Shown here one piece after another: positions 26,280-38,423 of a stretch of 64,000 nucleotides of DNA. The DNA lies in NCBI RefSeq assembly GCF_964340395.1, contig NC_135561.1:24518669-24582668 (forward strand), given 5' to 3'. The notes beneath the pieces are model-generated. The model searched no databases, had not been told where the DNA came from, and saw only the letters and a program-made list of their open reading frames with translations. Source of the stretch: Glandiceps talaboti (lineage: Eukaryota > Hemichordata > Enteropneusta > Spengelidae). Position numbers and translations under genes: made by a program. How positions within the stretch are numbered: position 1 is the first letter of the stretch; every line of letters starts with the position of its first letter.

Positions 26280-26759
26280 TCATGTCCTTGAGTATCAATA
26301 ATACAATAATAGTATCATTGCCTCCAGATAACAATTTGTGTTGTTTTGGTTGGTGTGCAAATTGAGTGATATTACTAGTCCGGTCAAAATTATCAGTACT
26401 AATAGTAATATATCAACATAATTTTCTTTCTCAAGGTTCTGTTCATAACTTGGGTTCATACTGTCACATTTACTATGAATAGTATCAGTATTTTTATTGA
26501 TAATTAATAAAAAGTCAAAAGTAAAACTGAAGAGGCATAATATTCTACAACACCATGAAGATGTTATTTTGTTTTGGTTCACATCCCTGGAAGTCTCCAT
26601 ATGTTCTCCATGACATTTTCTACATTAAAACTAATTGAGCTATTAATTTTCTATATTAATTTTTGTTGATATGGATAACATGTACTTCAGATATTCTATG
26701 GTATTCCACAATGCTAACAATTGCTTTTTTCATTTGTGATTTTTTTTTACTCACATCAG
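25147..26759 (+). other. putative first intron of the transposase gene
   Basis: No convincing coding sequence. It contains a composite microsatellite near its 3' part and ends in a pyrimidine-rich tract with the acceptor CTCACATCAG. Confidence 0.35.
26197..26279. repeat. (AAC)n(AAT)n microsatellite
   Basis: A short AAC run followed by AAT repeats, inside the P-like element. Confidence 0.9.
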
Positions 26760-29700
26760 ACATCATGCCTTACAAATGGGGTGTGTCCCAACACAGGAAA
26801 AATTATAAGAGAAAAAGACAAACAAAGGCTGCAGAAAAGAAGGAAGTGCAAACAAACAAAGACCAAACAGAACATGAAGAACATTCAAGTCTATTGGTAT
26901 GTGACAACATTCCAAACAGCACACAACAGCCAGATGTATACGACAACCTGCCAAACTTGCAACAGACACACAGGCAATCACAACAGCCAAGTATTGGTCT
27001 TTTGAATGAAATACAACTGCCGTCAGTCAGTCACCTGCCAAATAGCACAGTCTACTCTTATCCAGTGCCACAATCAACTCTACAGTATCCCCTCACTCCT
27101 GCTATATACAACCAGTCAGTTGTTAAAGTCTGTAATGAAGTTCCTCACTGCTTCAGTCAAGGTCATCCAGTTACATGTACACACAAACATACATCATGCT
27201 CAAACAACTTTGATATTATCCAGACCAGAGTTCATTCACATTGTTTACCGAAGGGATGGGTGAAGCAGTTCAGTGAAGACATGTTGCATTTTCTTTATAT
27301 AATGGCGGAGGGTAGTGAAGACCCTGAGATACTGAAATCAGTTTTGTTAGCTAGAGATGGGACATGGAATGTAAAGGTTCACCAGTGTGACGTATCAAGT
27401 CAACCAGTCCTAGATGAGTTTCCTAGAATGATCACATCAGCATCAACTCTCCTGTCCCTTTTAGATAAAGTGCACCAAAGCAGTTTATGCATTGGCAACC
27501 CAGATGACAAATTTGAAGAAATTGCCAGCTGTAGAAATGGTGTTTTCATTGGTGTAGGCACTGGTAAATCTGCAGTGACAGTAGGTCAGAGACAAAGAAG
27601 GAATGTCATAGACAGGCATGGTGTGAAGCACAAGTACTCACTATTTTCAGTCGACTGCCAGGCACTTCTTCCACAGGGGAAGAAAAGGTGTAGTGCTTGT
27701 TACAATTTCCGCAACAAATTATTCGCGATTTTATCAAAGGAGAAAAGACGGTCAAATGAAGAAGACAAACCCTTTTCCAGGACTGATGCAAGCAGTACTG
27801 TACCACTATCAAGGTTGAATGAAAGTGAACTTCATTTAAGGACATTGAATATTATTAAGGCAAAGAGAAGAATAGAGTCAAGGGAGGCAAGGCTGCGCAA
27901 TAAACTAAACATGAATATCAGAGAAGAAGGTGTTCCACTTGATAGTGGCCTCTCAGATGGTTTAGAGCAAGTGGTACAGCAGTACACAGAAGTTATTGAA
28001 AGAGAACACAGGGAGGGTTCTTTTGAAAGACTGTTTTGGGAACAGCAGTTAAAGGCCATACAATGTCAGGATAAGCGGGCCTGTAGGTGGCATCCAATGT
28101 TTATTAAATGGTGCCTAAACTTACGTTTACGGTCTGGTGCTGCTTACAGGGCACTGAAAGACAGTGGGGTTATTGAACTTCCAAATGAAAGAACTTTAAG
28201 AGACTATACACAATGGACTAAACCATCAACAGGCTTTACATGTGACATATTAGAGCAACTGTACAGGGAGTGTAACTTTCTTCAATTAGAAGACTACCAG
28301 AAGTATGTAGTGCTGCTACATGATGAGTTGCGAATTAAATCTGATCTGGTGTACGAGAAGAGCAGTGGCACGCTTGTTGGCTTCATCAACATGGGTAATT
28401 TTTGCAATGTTCTGGCAGATTACGAAGGGCATTTGGATGGAAACAGTTCCAAAACACCAGACATTGCCAATTATATTCTGGCATTTATGGTCCGTGGCAT
28501 TACCATTAATTTGCAATATCCAATAGCCCATTTCCCGACAAAGACCATTACATCAGACTTTCTTTGGATACTTGTTTGGGAGGCCATCGCCTACTTAGAA
28601 TTAATTGGATTCAAAGTAATGGCCTCAACTGCAGATGGAGCATCAGCAAATCGAAGATTCTGCAGGCTGCACAGTGCTGATAGAAATTCCAGGGAGGTGG
28701 TCTATCGTACCAATAACCCATACGCAATGGATGAGAGATATATTTACTTTTTCTCTGATGTTCCCCATCTAATGAAAACTACCAGGAACTGTTGGTCTAA
28801 CTCTGGTTCTCACAGTAAAAAGAGAATTCTTTGGGTAAGTCAATTTAAAGTGTTTTCACTGCTGATGGAAAATACTGGTAACTCGTCTGCTACTATTATT
28901 TTCCTCAATAGATAGCATGATCAACCAAATTTATCGTACCTGACAAAGTAATAAATAGTTTGAAAGCAACAGATATGTAATTTTTTATAGATTTTTTTTA
29001 ATCATTGCAAATGTGTGTACATGCGTATACATGAAGTGGCCATTGAATTGACCATGCAAACTAGTTTGCATCAGATACAGATACGATTCTGAAAAGCTAT
29101 GATGTTAGCAAACTGACATAAATTGTTTTAAATTTGTTTTTAGAATGGTGACAACATCAGTTGGAAAACTCTTGAAGGCATATACAGGGCAGATCTTGAG
29201 CGAGGTGGTCTTTTCTTGTGCTACAAGCTAAAGTATGAACACATATACCTAACATCATTTTCCAGAATGAAAGTCAAGTATGCAGTTCAGGTAAGAATGG
29301 AAATATAGGGTATATCTTTGCTGATCAAGCATGATACAATTCTCGAATGGCAAAATTAAGTGTTATTCATAACATTAATCTATTTACAAAGCACCCAGAA
29401 ATATCTTGAGGCATGTAATTGCTTTCGACACTGTCCATGAAAACATGTACAAAGATAAATGTTAAAAAGAATTCATTTCATTCCTACAACAGGTTCTCAG
29501 CTCCACAGTAGCCAATGCAATTGAGACATTTTATGGAAATGGGAACAGGGCTACCATACAGTTCATTTGCCATTTTGATAAATTCTTTGATTGCTTAAAT
29601 GTGCGGAGTGTGAAGGAGGGCAAACTGAAGAGGAAACCAGATTTGTTACCATATAGATCACCTGATGATGCAAGGTTAAAGGTCAGTGGTCTCGCTGTAT

Positions 29701-31132
29701 TTACCATGAGTTCAATATGTAGTGTAAAAACATTATAGTGCAAAAATTTCACAATTACACTTATAAATTACTAAAGATTATGGAAAAGTATTTTGAATAC
29801 TCTTGATGGTTTCCAAGAATAATCTGTAGTGGTTAAACAACTTGCAGTTCTTGTGTGCTATGACAAAGCCAGATGTTTAAATCTTGGGAGAAGTTAATCT
29901 AAACTAACAACAGTCACCATTATCCTTTCCTTCGTTAATTTGTAGTGTTTGTAGTGAACTACTGAACATGCTAAACTCTGCGCAAAATGATTACTGGCAT
30001 ATATACAAACTATGACCTTCCATTTCAGTGGCTAGAGAATGACTTTTTGAAGTACCTCAGCGATTGGGATGAGGTTGTTGATGCCAGACATGAGTTATCT
30101 CCTAAAGAGAGGAACAAAATGAAGCTCAGCAGAGAAACGCTAGAAGGACTCCGCATGTCAGGTATGAAATTATTCAACTTTTTTTGTAATGACAATTGGC
30201 TAGATGTCACCAGCCAAAGATGTGTCAGTTTGATTAGCCGAGAAAGTTTTTTTCTTTATTTATTCATGTGTGATTTATAGTGAAAGCAAAACACACTGCA
30301 CTGATGTTGTGCTACTAGTATGTATATATATATTTATGTATGTGTTCAGGTCACAACACTTTTGCTAATTGGTATTTTACATGTGTATTCCTTTCTGCAT
30401 TGTCAACTTAAAGTGGCCATGTAGATGAGAACTGGGTATTTATTTTGGATTTTAATTTATGAAAAAGTAATGTTTTTCTACTTGAAAAAACAATGTGAAA
30501 CAATATATACAAAGTCCTTGTTTGTAACTCAATGAATTGCAAAACACTAAAATATGTGTAAAATGTTTGTTATTGTACGTACAATAACAAACTTTGCATG
30601 TTGTTGTTTTAAATTGAGAAACAAACAAGGTCTTGGTATATGTTATTTCACATTGTTTTTTCAAATAGGAAAACATACTATAACCTTTTTATAAAATTAA
30701 AAATCCAAAATAAATACCCAAATCTAATGCATATGGCCACTTTAAGTTTCAAAAGTGACTTATTCCTAGTACTAGTAGGTAAAACAAAACCTTTGGTCAG
30801 TCAGTAGTTTTAACTAAGTGAATCTATTTTTTCTTGATGCAGTGAAATCGGCAGTAGAACTGACGCGCTACCTACTATCACAGCCAGGTGTACAGATGGT
30901 TTTAACTGAGAAATTTAACCAGGATCCACTGGAATCCTATTTTGGAAACCAAAGGCAGATGAAAGGTGGTAATGAAGCCCCTTCAGTCCAGCAGTTCAGT
31001 CAGAATGCAAATGCTTTGAGACTTAAATCATCAAACATGTTGAAGATAAAGAGTGGGAATGTCATGACTGATGCGGCTTTTGAACTTGACCACAGACCAT
31101 TACCTCATCGACGCAGACCATACTCAATGTAG
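26760..31132 (+). CDS. P-superfamily transposase, spliced, 942 aa
   Basis: Five coding exons: 26760-28834, 29144-29290, 29493-29681, 30029-30161 and 30843-31132. All junctions are GT-AG and in frame, and the start is ATG at 26765, just after an acceptor. The N-terminus is basic (QHRKNYKRKRQ) and continues into a Pro/Gln/Asn-rich region. A CxxC (C309, C312) precedes a Lys/Arg/Glu-rich helical stretch and the block WHPMFIKWCLNLR, typical of metazoan P-like transposases. The RNase H-like core offers D520 (LHDELRIK), D624 (TADGAS) and E877 (DPLESYFG), plus HLMKTTRNCW in the region that binds GTP in the fly enzyme. The length is near THAP9 (about 900) and above fly P (about 750). I see no N-terminal THAP (C2CH) finger. 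A poly-A signal AATAAA is at 31207. The family should cut and paste the element using the terminal repeats. Confidence 0.88.
30408..30745. mobile_element. palindromic MITE family D inside a transposase intron
   Basis: AGTGGCC...GGCCACT flanked by TTAA on both sides (30408-30411 and 30742-30745), about 330 bp, related to 23563-23916. A TTAA duplication is typical of piggyBac- and Kolobok-type elements, but no transposase is encoded. It lies wholly within the intron between 30161 and 30843 and should not disrupt coding. Confidence 0.75.
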
Positions 31133-31642
31133 GAAAGGGAAATACTAGCCATAGACAATAGTGGGGGGTCCCTTCATTGTCTATGTTCTAACATGGCTAA
31201 ATAATTAATAAAATCTCATCAACATCACAAATATATGAAAGACTCTAACTAAATGTATGTGTAGCTCCTTATAATTTATTTAAGGTTATTAATTTGTTGG
31301 TACATAAAATGAAAAACTTGTAAATTGTACAATGATTGACAGAAATAACACTCTCTCATATCTGTAAGTACCAAGTATCACAGTCATGATTACAATGTAC
31401 ATGTACACGGTGTTAACAAGCACACAACAGTTAATTTTTAAAAATGCATGTTTGTATTTGTAATGCCAAGTGGTACTCACATCCTGAACAGTAAAACCCT
31501 TTTTTATCATGTTTACAGGGTATCTTAAAAATAAAATTAAGTAAATATTCAGTTGTTTGTATAAAGTAGTAGTGGCAGACTTGAAAAGTTGAAGGGTTAC
31601 CACATTCAGGTCAATGTATTGACATGACTTAAAATACATGGT

Positions 31643-34135
31643 TCACTTGTCATGTAATTGTTTCAACTCTTTTCTTAGTGCTTTAGAATGCTGCTTTTTC
31701 AATTCCTTGACCTTGTGTTCTTGGAGTAATTTACGAGCTGTTGAATGCCCTCTTATGTTAACCCATAATTTTATACACATGAACATAAGCTGAAGTGCAG
31801 AGTCTTCTGACAAACCCTTAGACAATTCTGACCAATGCTGCAAACTTGCATTATCTGACATTACACTATCAGTAACTAGTTTGTGAATATTACTGTCCTG
31901 ACCTGAAAGCTGAATAAAATTGCCAGCAAGCTTTCTTACAAAGTATTCAATTCTACGGAAAAATAAGTATAATGTATCATTTACTTGGTACAGACCACCC
32001 CTGTTCTCACACAGTACCCAATGTGTTGTATAACAAAGAAATGAAGATGCTTCCTGGTTAGTAGTTTGCATGTTCCTAAGACATTCTACAACATTTCTAA
32101 ATTTGGGGCCACGTTGTTCAAGTTGTTTAATAAGCGCCATAGGTATGTAGCCACAAGCATATCGTAGTATGTTTTCTTCAACTGTATCCATGTCAACTTT
32201 AAAATGAAACTCTGATGACTCTACTTTTTCTCTCCATGAAACTAGGGCTTGGAAAATGTACCTTGTTAATGTCATTAATACTGGGACAGAAACACTTAAC
32301 CCAGCCTTTGCACATAAAGAGTTCATAGAACACCTTAATTCTGAACCTTGAAGAACACTGTGGAATACACGAAACATTTCCTCTCTTCGAGATGAATTGA
32401 GACGTTGTTTGTCGCCTCCCACTACTGCTGGCCACAATACATCAATAACACGTGTAACTTCTTGATCGAGTGATTGTGGGCTTTCTTGTAGTACCTCTGT
32501 AAGTTTCTTGGCAGTCTTCAAAACTTCTGTCACACCCAAAAGTAACTTGCTTTTGAAAATATCATTTGACAATACGTACTGGAGTGCATCAAGAAATATG
32601 CTTACAGACACACTTACAGCTTGTGTTTGGTTAGGTAAGTTTGGCCCTGTAATAAGAAATAACAAATGTGCAAGATGTCAATACCTAGTACAAATACTTA
32701 AATACAAAACATTAAGATAGTGATAACCATGTAAAATTGTAGAACACTGTCTAAGTTATGTTTAAAAGAAAAAGTACGCAAAATCAAGGGCTGACTTTGT
32801 AGTATGGCACAAACTATGTTACATGGGTAGTGAGTAATAATTTGTCTATATATCTTCAAAGGGAATCATTAGTACGTGAATGTGTCATTAACTGTTCTTT
32901 ACAACAGACTAAGAGCTCAAATGGATATTTTAATGGTGTACACAACATTTTCAGAGATCAAACTGTAGTGTTCTCTACAAGGGTTTTCAGATGGAAATTT
33001 AACAGGACCCTGATCTGTGATTTAAATCAACATTTCTTACACTTGTAAATATTTCCTATCTCTGATACATCACAATATATAATGTTCACTCTATTAGTAT
33101 ATGAAGAGGTTGCCATTCTAGACTTTATTCATGTCATTCCACTGAGATACAAAAAATGCTATACATTCTCAGATTTTACTTTAGTCCGCTCATTGAATGA
33201 TAGTATACATGTAGTATGTGTTTTACAATTATTGAATTAAAAAGTGAATTTTCTATACCTGTAACCTTGTTTATTCTCCCTTTTTTCTTCTTCTTTGATT
33301 CTTCATTGTGGTTATCACTGCTGGGTGGGTAATCTGGAAGAGATAGTACATTCAAGTTTTATCACTTTATAATACTACTGACGTATGTGGATTTCACTTC
33401 ACATTTCAATTCAATAATTACCAGCTAGCAGCTGACACATCTTATGCCGAAATCTATCAAATCATGGAAACGTGTGTGATGGTAACATCCCTTTCAATTA
33501 GTTATATACGTACTCTTACTTTCTCTACTTCATTATTAACTTTGCCTGTCAACAATATTTCAGTTATATGAGTGAAAAAAACGTCTATTGTGGACGTACC
33601 AAAATTTAACCGTCAGTAAAGATATCAACAGATCGCCAATAATTCAAAATGATCTCGAGTCGGGCATTTCCACAATACAGTCAATGTCAATTTCTGGTAC
33701 AGTCTGAAACATCTACGACGTCTTTATACTCTATCACTCTTATAGCCACCTTAGTAAGAAAATTCACTTACCTAATATATCATGAGCCTTCATAAGATGA
33801 CTTTTACAGGCCTGCTTGTTTTTATATGATTTGTCACATACATCGCATCGAAACTGATTTCCTCCTTCCATTTCAACCACGATAATATAGCGATCGAGAT
33901 AACGAAGGTTGCGACGCTTTGGCCCCCTGGTTTGTTTGACATCATTCTCTGTGTCCTCCTCGTTCTTAACATATTCGTCGTCATCATTTTCGTCACAACT
34001 GTCTTCAAATTCTGATAAATCAGAAAAATTGACGTCGGCAAACTCGTCGTACGCGTTACTGTCAGCCATGATGAAATGACGCAATGACGATTCTCGCGAA
34101 ATAACATCACTCAAACTGCGAGAATTGAGGCTCAT
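31643..34135 (-). CDS. zinc-finger accessory protein of the P-like element
   Basis: Three minus-strand exons: 34135/34069-33772, 33333-33259 and 32646-31643. Junctions are GT-AG and phases agree. The ATG at 34069 has the better start context (ATCATGG) and gives 458 residues; the upstream ATG gives 480. In order: a very acidic N-terminus (residues 5-45), a basic GPKRRNLR, one C2H2 finger (C75, C78, H91, H96; spacing 2-12-4), a Lys-rich run likely to be a nuclear signal, then about 330 mostly helical residues. The last part contains RYACGYIPMAL and RGGLYQVNDTLY, like blocks I associate with C-terminal regions of THAP9- and P-like proteins. It converges on the transposase gene. Role unknown; DNA binding, assembly or repression are possible. 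Confidence 0.75.
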
Positions 34136-34246
34136 TTACATAGTATCGTTACTGTTAACGCGAGGAAGCGTGAGATTATGCTAAACCGTCAGTCGAGGAT
34201 CGTTGAGTTAATCTTGTTCCCGATGATCGGATTAAGAAGGTGATAA
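34136..34246 (-). promoter_or_regulatory. probable promoter side of the accessory gene
   Basis: The space between the accessory gene start and the right subterminal repeat. It is CpG-richer than the surroundings (CGAGGAAGCG, GTCGAGGATCGT). No TATA box is evident; the call rests on position. Confidence 0.3.
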
Positions 34247-34260
34247 TATATTCCAGACAA
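34247..34260 (-). promoter_or_regulatory. right subterminal inverted repeat
   Basis: Exact inverse of TTGTCTGGAATATA at 24938-24951. Confidence 0.6.
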
Positions 34261-34280
34261 CCCTGCTTGAAAGGAAAATA

Positions 34281-34315
34281 CCGGCTTTCCTGTCCTTCTC
34301 CCCTCCACTGTCTAT
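34281..34315 (-). repeat. right terminal inverted repeat, 35 bp
   Basis: Exact inverse of 24864-24898; ends CACTGTCTAT. Confidence 0.95.
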
Positions 34316-34323
34316 GGTATAAT
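34316..34323. repeat. 8-bp target-site duplication, right
   Basis: GGTATAAT, identical to 24855-24862. Confidence 0.85.
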
Positions 34324-34935
34324 AAATACTTAATTATAATCTTTATTGATACTCAACAGTTCTAGATTATCCAAAGATATCGAGTGAGGGCTGAACTGTG
34401 ATGGAAACCAGTGTACTCTGGGAATTTAAAGCCTGACTGTGTTGTTTAATAGAGTCAAACTGAATTACACTCTCTTTGTGTACAGCAGATGGTAAAATTA
34501 ATCAAACCATGACCTTGAAGGCTCAAATCCATATAGTACTGGTAAGACACAAGTGGTTTAAACCACTCAGCGGGCCATTGACCCAAACAAGAGGTGTATG
34601 AAGACATGCAAAATGAGACAAAGAGAAAACTGTTGCAATACAGCTGTTAGTAATAGGGAACTTGTAAACCCACCATGTTGAATGTTGCATTATGGGAAAT
34701 GTGATCATAAATACAAATCAATTAGTATTGTAAACAATGTTGATACATTGTTTGCAACCACAAATAATCAATACATAGTTACCCTGACCATTGTGGGAGA
34801 ATAATTTTATCAGTAGCTCCAGATTAGGTATTACAATAACCACAGATAATCCCATAGTTCTTTGCATCTGAGCATGCTCAGTCTAGATTGCAAGTTCCCT
34901 ATTATATCCAAGCCAATAGTCAGGATGACCAATAC
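34324..34935. other. no gene recognised
   Basis: Sequence between the transposon and the 29-bp array. Nothing recognisable. Confidence 0.5.
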
Positions 34936-37900
34936 ATGGACCCCTAAAACTAATAAACTACAACCAGGACCCCTATAATGAATAGATCACAACCAGGACC
35001 CCTATAATGAATAGATCACAACCAGGACCCCTATAATGAATAGATCACAACCAGACCCCTATAATGAATAGATCACAACCAGGACCCCTATAATGAATAG
35101 ATCACAACCAGGACCCCTGTAATGAATAGATCACAACCAGGACCCCTATAATGAATAGATAACGACCAGGACCCCTATAATGAATAGATCCCAACCAGGA
35201 CCCCTATATTGAATAGATCACAACCAGGACCCCTACAATGAATAGATCACAACCAGGACCCCTACAATGAATAGATCACAACCAGACCCCTATAATGAAT
35301 AGATCACAACCAGGACCCCTACAATGAATAGATCACAACCAGGACCCCTATAATGAAAAGATCACAACCAGGACCCCTAAAATGAATAGATCACAACCAG
35401 GACCCCCATAATGAATAGATCACAACCAGGACCCCTACAATGAATAGATCACAACCAGGACCCCTATAATGAATAGATCACAACCAGGACCCCTATAATG
35501 AATAGATCACAACCAGGACCCCTATAATGAATAGATCACAACCAGACCCCTATAATGAATAGATCACAACCAGGACCCCTACAATGAATAGATCACAACC
35601 AGGACCCCTATAATGAATAGATCACAACCAGGACCCCATAATGAATAGATCACAACCAGGACCCCTACAATGAATAGATCACAACCAGGACCCCTACAAT
35701 GAATAGATCACAACCAGGATCCTTGAAACTAATAAACTACAACCAGGACCCCTATAATGAATAGATCACAACCAGGACCCCTATAATGAATATATCACAA
35801 CCAGGACCCCATAATGAATATATCACAACCAGGACCCCTAAAATGAATAGATCACAACCAGGACCCGTATAATGAATAGATCACAACCAGGACCCCTACA
35901 ATGAATAGATCACAACCAGGACCCCGAAAACTAATAAACTACAACCAGGACCCCTATAATGAATAGATCACAACCAGGACCCCTATAATGAATATATCAC
36001 AACCAGGATCCCTAAAACTAATAAACTACAACCAGGACCCCTATAATGAATAGATCACAACCAGGACCCCTATAAAGACTAGATCACAACCAGGACCCCT
36101 ACAATGAATAGATCACAACCAGGACCCCTATAATGAATAGATCACAACCAGGACCCCTATAATGAATAGATCACAACCAGGACCCCTATAATGAATAGAT
36201 CCCAACCAGGACCCCTATAATGAATAGATCACAACCAGGACCCCTATAATGAATAGATCACAACCAGGACCCCTAAAACTAATGAACTACAACCAGGACC
36301 CCTATAATGAGTAGATCACAACCAGGACCCCTATAATGAATAGATCACAACCAGGACCCCTATAATGAATAGATCACAACCAGGACCCCTAAAACTAATA
36401 AACTACAACCAGGACCCCTATAATGAATAGATCACAACCAGGACCCCAACAATGAATAGATCACAACCAGGACCCCTATAATGAATAGATCACAACCAGG
36501 ACCCCTAAAATGAATAGATCAAAACCAGGACCCCAATAATGAATAGATCACAACCAGGACCCCTATAATGAATAGATCACAACCAGGACCCCTAAAATGA
36601 ATAGATCAAAACCAGGACCCCAATAATGAATAGATCACAACCAGGACCCCTATAATGAATAGATCACAACCAGGACCCCTAAAATGAATAGATCAAAACC
36701 AGGACCCCAATAATGAATAGATCACAACCAGGACCCCTACAATGAATAGATCACAACCAGGACTCTTATAATGAATAGATCACAACCAGGACCCCTACAA
36801 TGAATAGATCACAACCAGGACCCCTATAATGAATAGATCACAACCAGGACCCCTATAATGAATAGATCACAACCAGGACCCCTATAATGAATAGATCACA
36901 ACCAGGACCCCCATAATGAATAGATCACAACCAGGACCCCTATAATGAATAGATCACAACCAGGACCCCTACAATGAATAGATCACAACCAGGACCCCTA
37001 CAATGAATAGATCACAACCAGGACCCCTAAAACTAATAAACTAAAACCAGGACCCCTACAATGAATAGATCACAACCAGGACCCCTATAATGAATAGATC
37101 ACAACCAGGACCCCTACAATGAATAGATCACAACCAGGACCCCTAAAACTAATAAACTACAACCAGGACCCCTATAATGAATAGATCACAACCAGGACCC
37201 CTATAAAGACTAGATCACAACCAGGACCCCTACAATGAATAGATCACAACCAGGACCCCTAAAATGAATAGATCAAAACCAGGACCCCAATAATGAATAG
37301 ATCACAACCAGGACCCCTACAATGAATAGATCACAACCAGGGCTCTTATAATGAATAGATCACAACCAGGACCCCTACAATGAATAGATCACAACCAGGA
37401 CCCCTATAATGAATAGATCACAACCAGACCCCTATAATGAATAGATCACAACCAGGACCCCTATAATGAATAGATCACAACCAGGACCCCCATAATGAAT
37501 AGATCACAACCAGGACCCCTATAATGAATAGATCACAACCAGGACCCCTACAATGAATAGATCACAACCAGGACCCCTACAATGAATAGATCACAACCAG
37601 GACCCCTAAAACTAATAAACTAAAACCAGGACCCCTAAAATGAATAGATCACAACCAGGACCCCTACAATGAATAGATCACAACCAGGACCCCTATAATG
37701 AATAGATCACAACCAGGACCCCTACAATGAATAGATCACAACCAGGACCCCTAAAACTAATAAACTACAACCAGGACCCCTATAATGAATAGATCACAAC
37801 CAGGACCCCTACAATGAATAGATCACAACCAGGACCCCTACAATGAATAGATCACAACCAGGACCCCTATAATGAATAGATCACAACCAGGACCCCTATA

Positions 37901-38423
37901 ATGAATAGATCACAACCAGGACCCCTATAATGAATAGATCCCAACCAGGACCCCTATAATGAATAGATCACAACCAAGACCCCTATAATGAATAGATCAC
38001 AACCAGGACCCCTACAATGAATAGATCACAACCAGGACCCCTATAATGAATAGATCACAACCAGGACCCCTACAATGAATAGATCACAACCAGGACCCCT
38101 ATAATGAATAGATCACAACCAGGACCCCTAAAATGAATAGATCACAACCAGGACCCCTATAATGAATAGATCACAACCAGGACCCCTAAAATGAATAGAT
38201 CACAACCAGGACCCCTATAATGAATAGATCACAACCAGGACCCCTACAATGAATAGATCACAACCAGGACCCCTACAATGAATAGATCACAACCAGGACC
38301 CCTATAATGAATAGATCACAACCAGACCCCTATAATGAATAGATCACAACCAGGACCCCTATAATGAATAGATCACAACCAGGACCCCTACAATGAATAG
38401 ATCACAACCAGGACCCCTATAAT
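34936..38423. repeat. 29-bp minisatellite, about 120 copies
   Basis: Two monomer types alternate irregularly: a common one with ACCAGGACCCCTATAATG and AATAGATCACA, and a rarer one with CCTAAAACTAATAAACTACA. Rare variants recur at multiples of 29: CTCTTATAATG at about 36763 and 37343, and the AAAGACTAG variant at about 36073 and 37204. This shows higher-order duplication blocks. The array ends abruptly at a LINE fragment. Confidence 0.95.

Larger units (their letters stand above)
24863..34315. mobile_element. P-like DNA transposon with two convergent genes
   Basis: An element of about 9.45 kb bounded by perfect 35-bp terminal inverted repeats and an 8-bp duplication. Inside are a spliced P-superfamily transposase on the plus strand (coding 26765-31132) and a spliced zinc-finger gene on the minus strand (34069-31643), with 3' ends facing each other about 0.5 kb apart. 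Each gene starts near one terminus, so promoters should lie in the terminal regions. A subterminal inverted repeat (24938-24951 and 34247-34260) resembles the internal repeats of P elements. A MITE sits in one transposase intron. I see no stop codon, frameshift or missing catalytic residue, so this may be an autonomous or recently active copy. Activity is inference only. Confidence 0.88.

Noticed and set aside
34936-38423. CRISPR-like array
   Set aside because: The 29-bp units are head to tail with no unique spacers, in a eukaryotic genome; it is a minisatellite.
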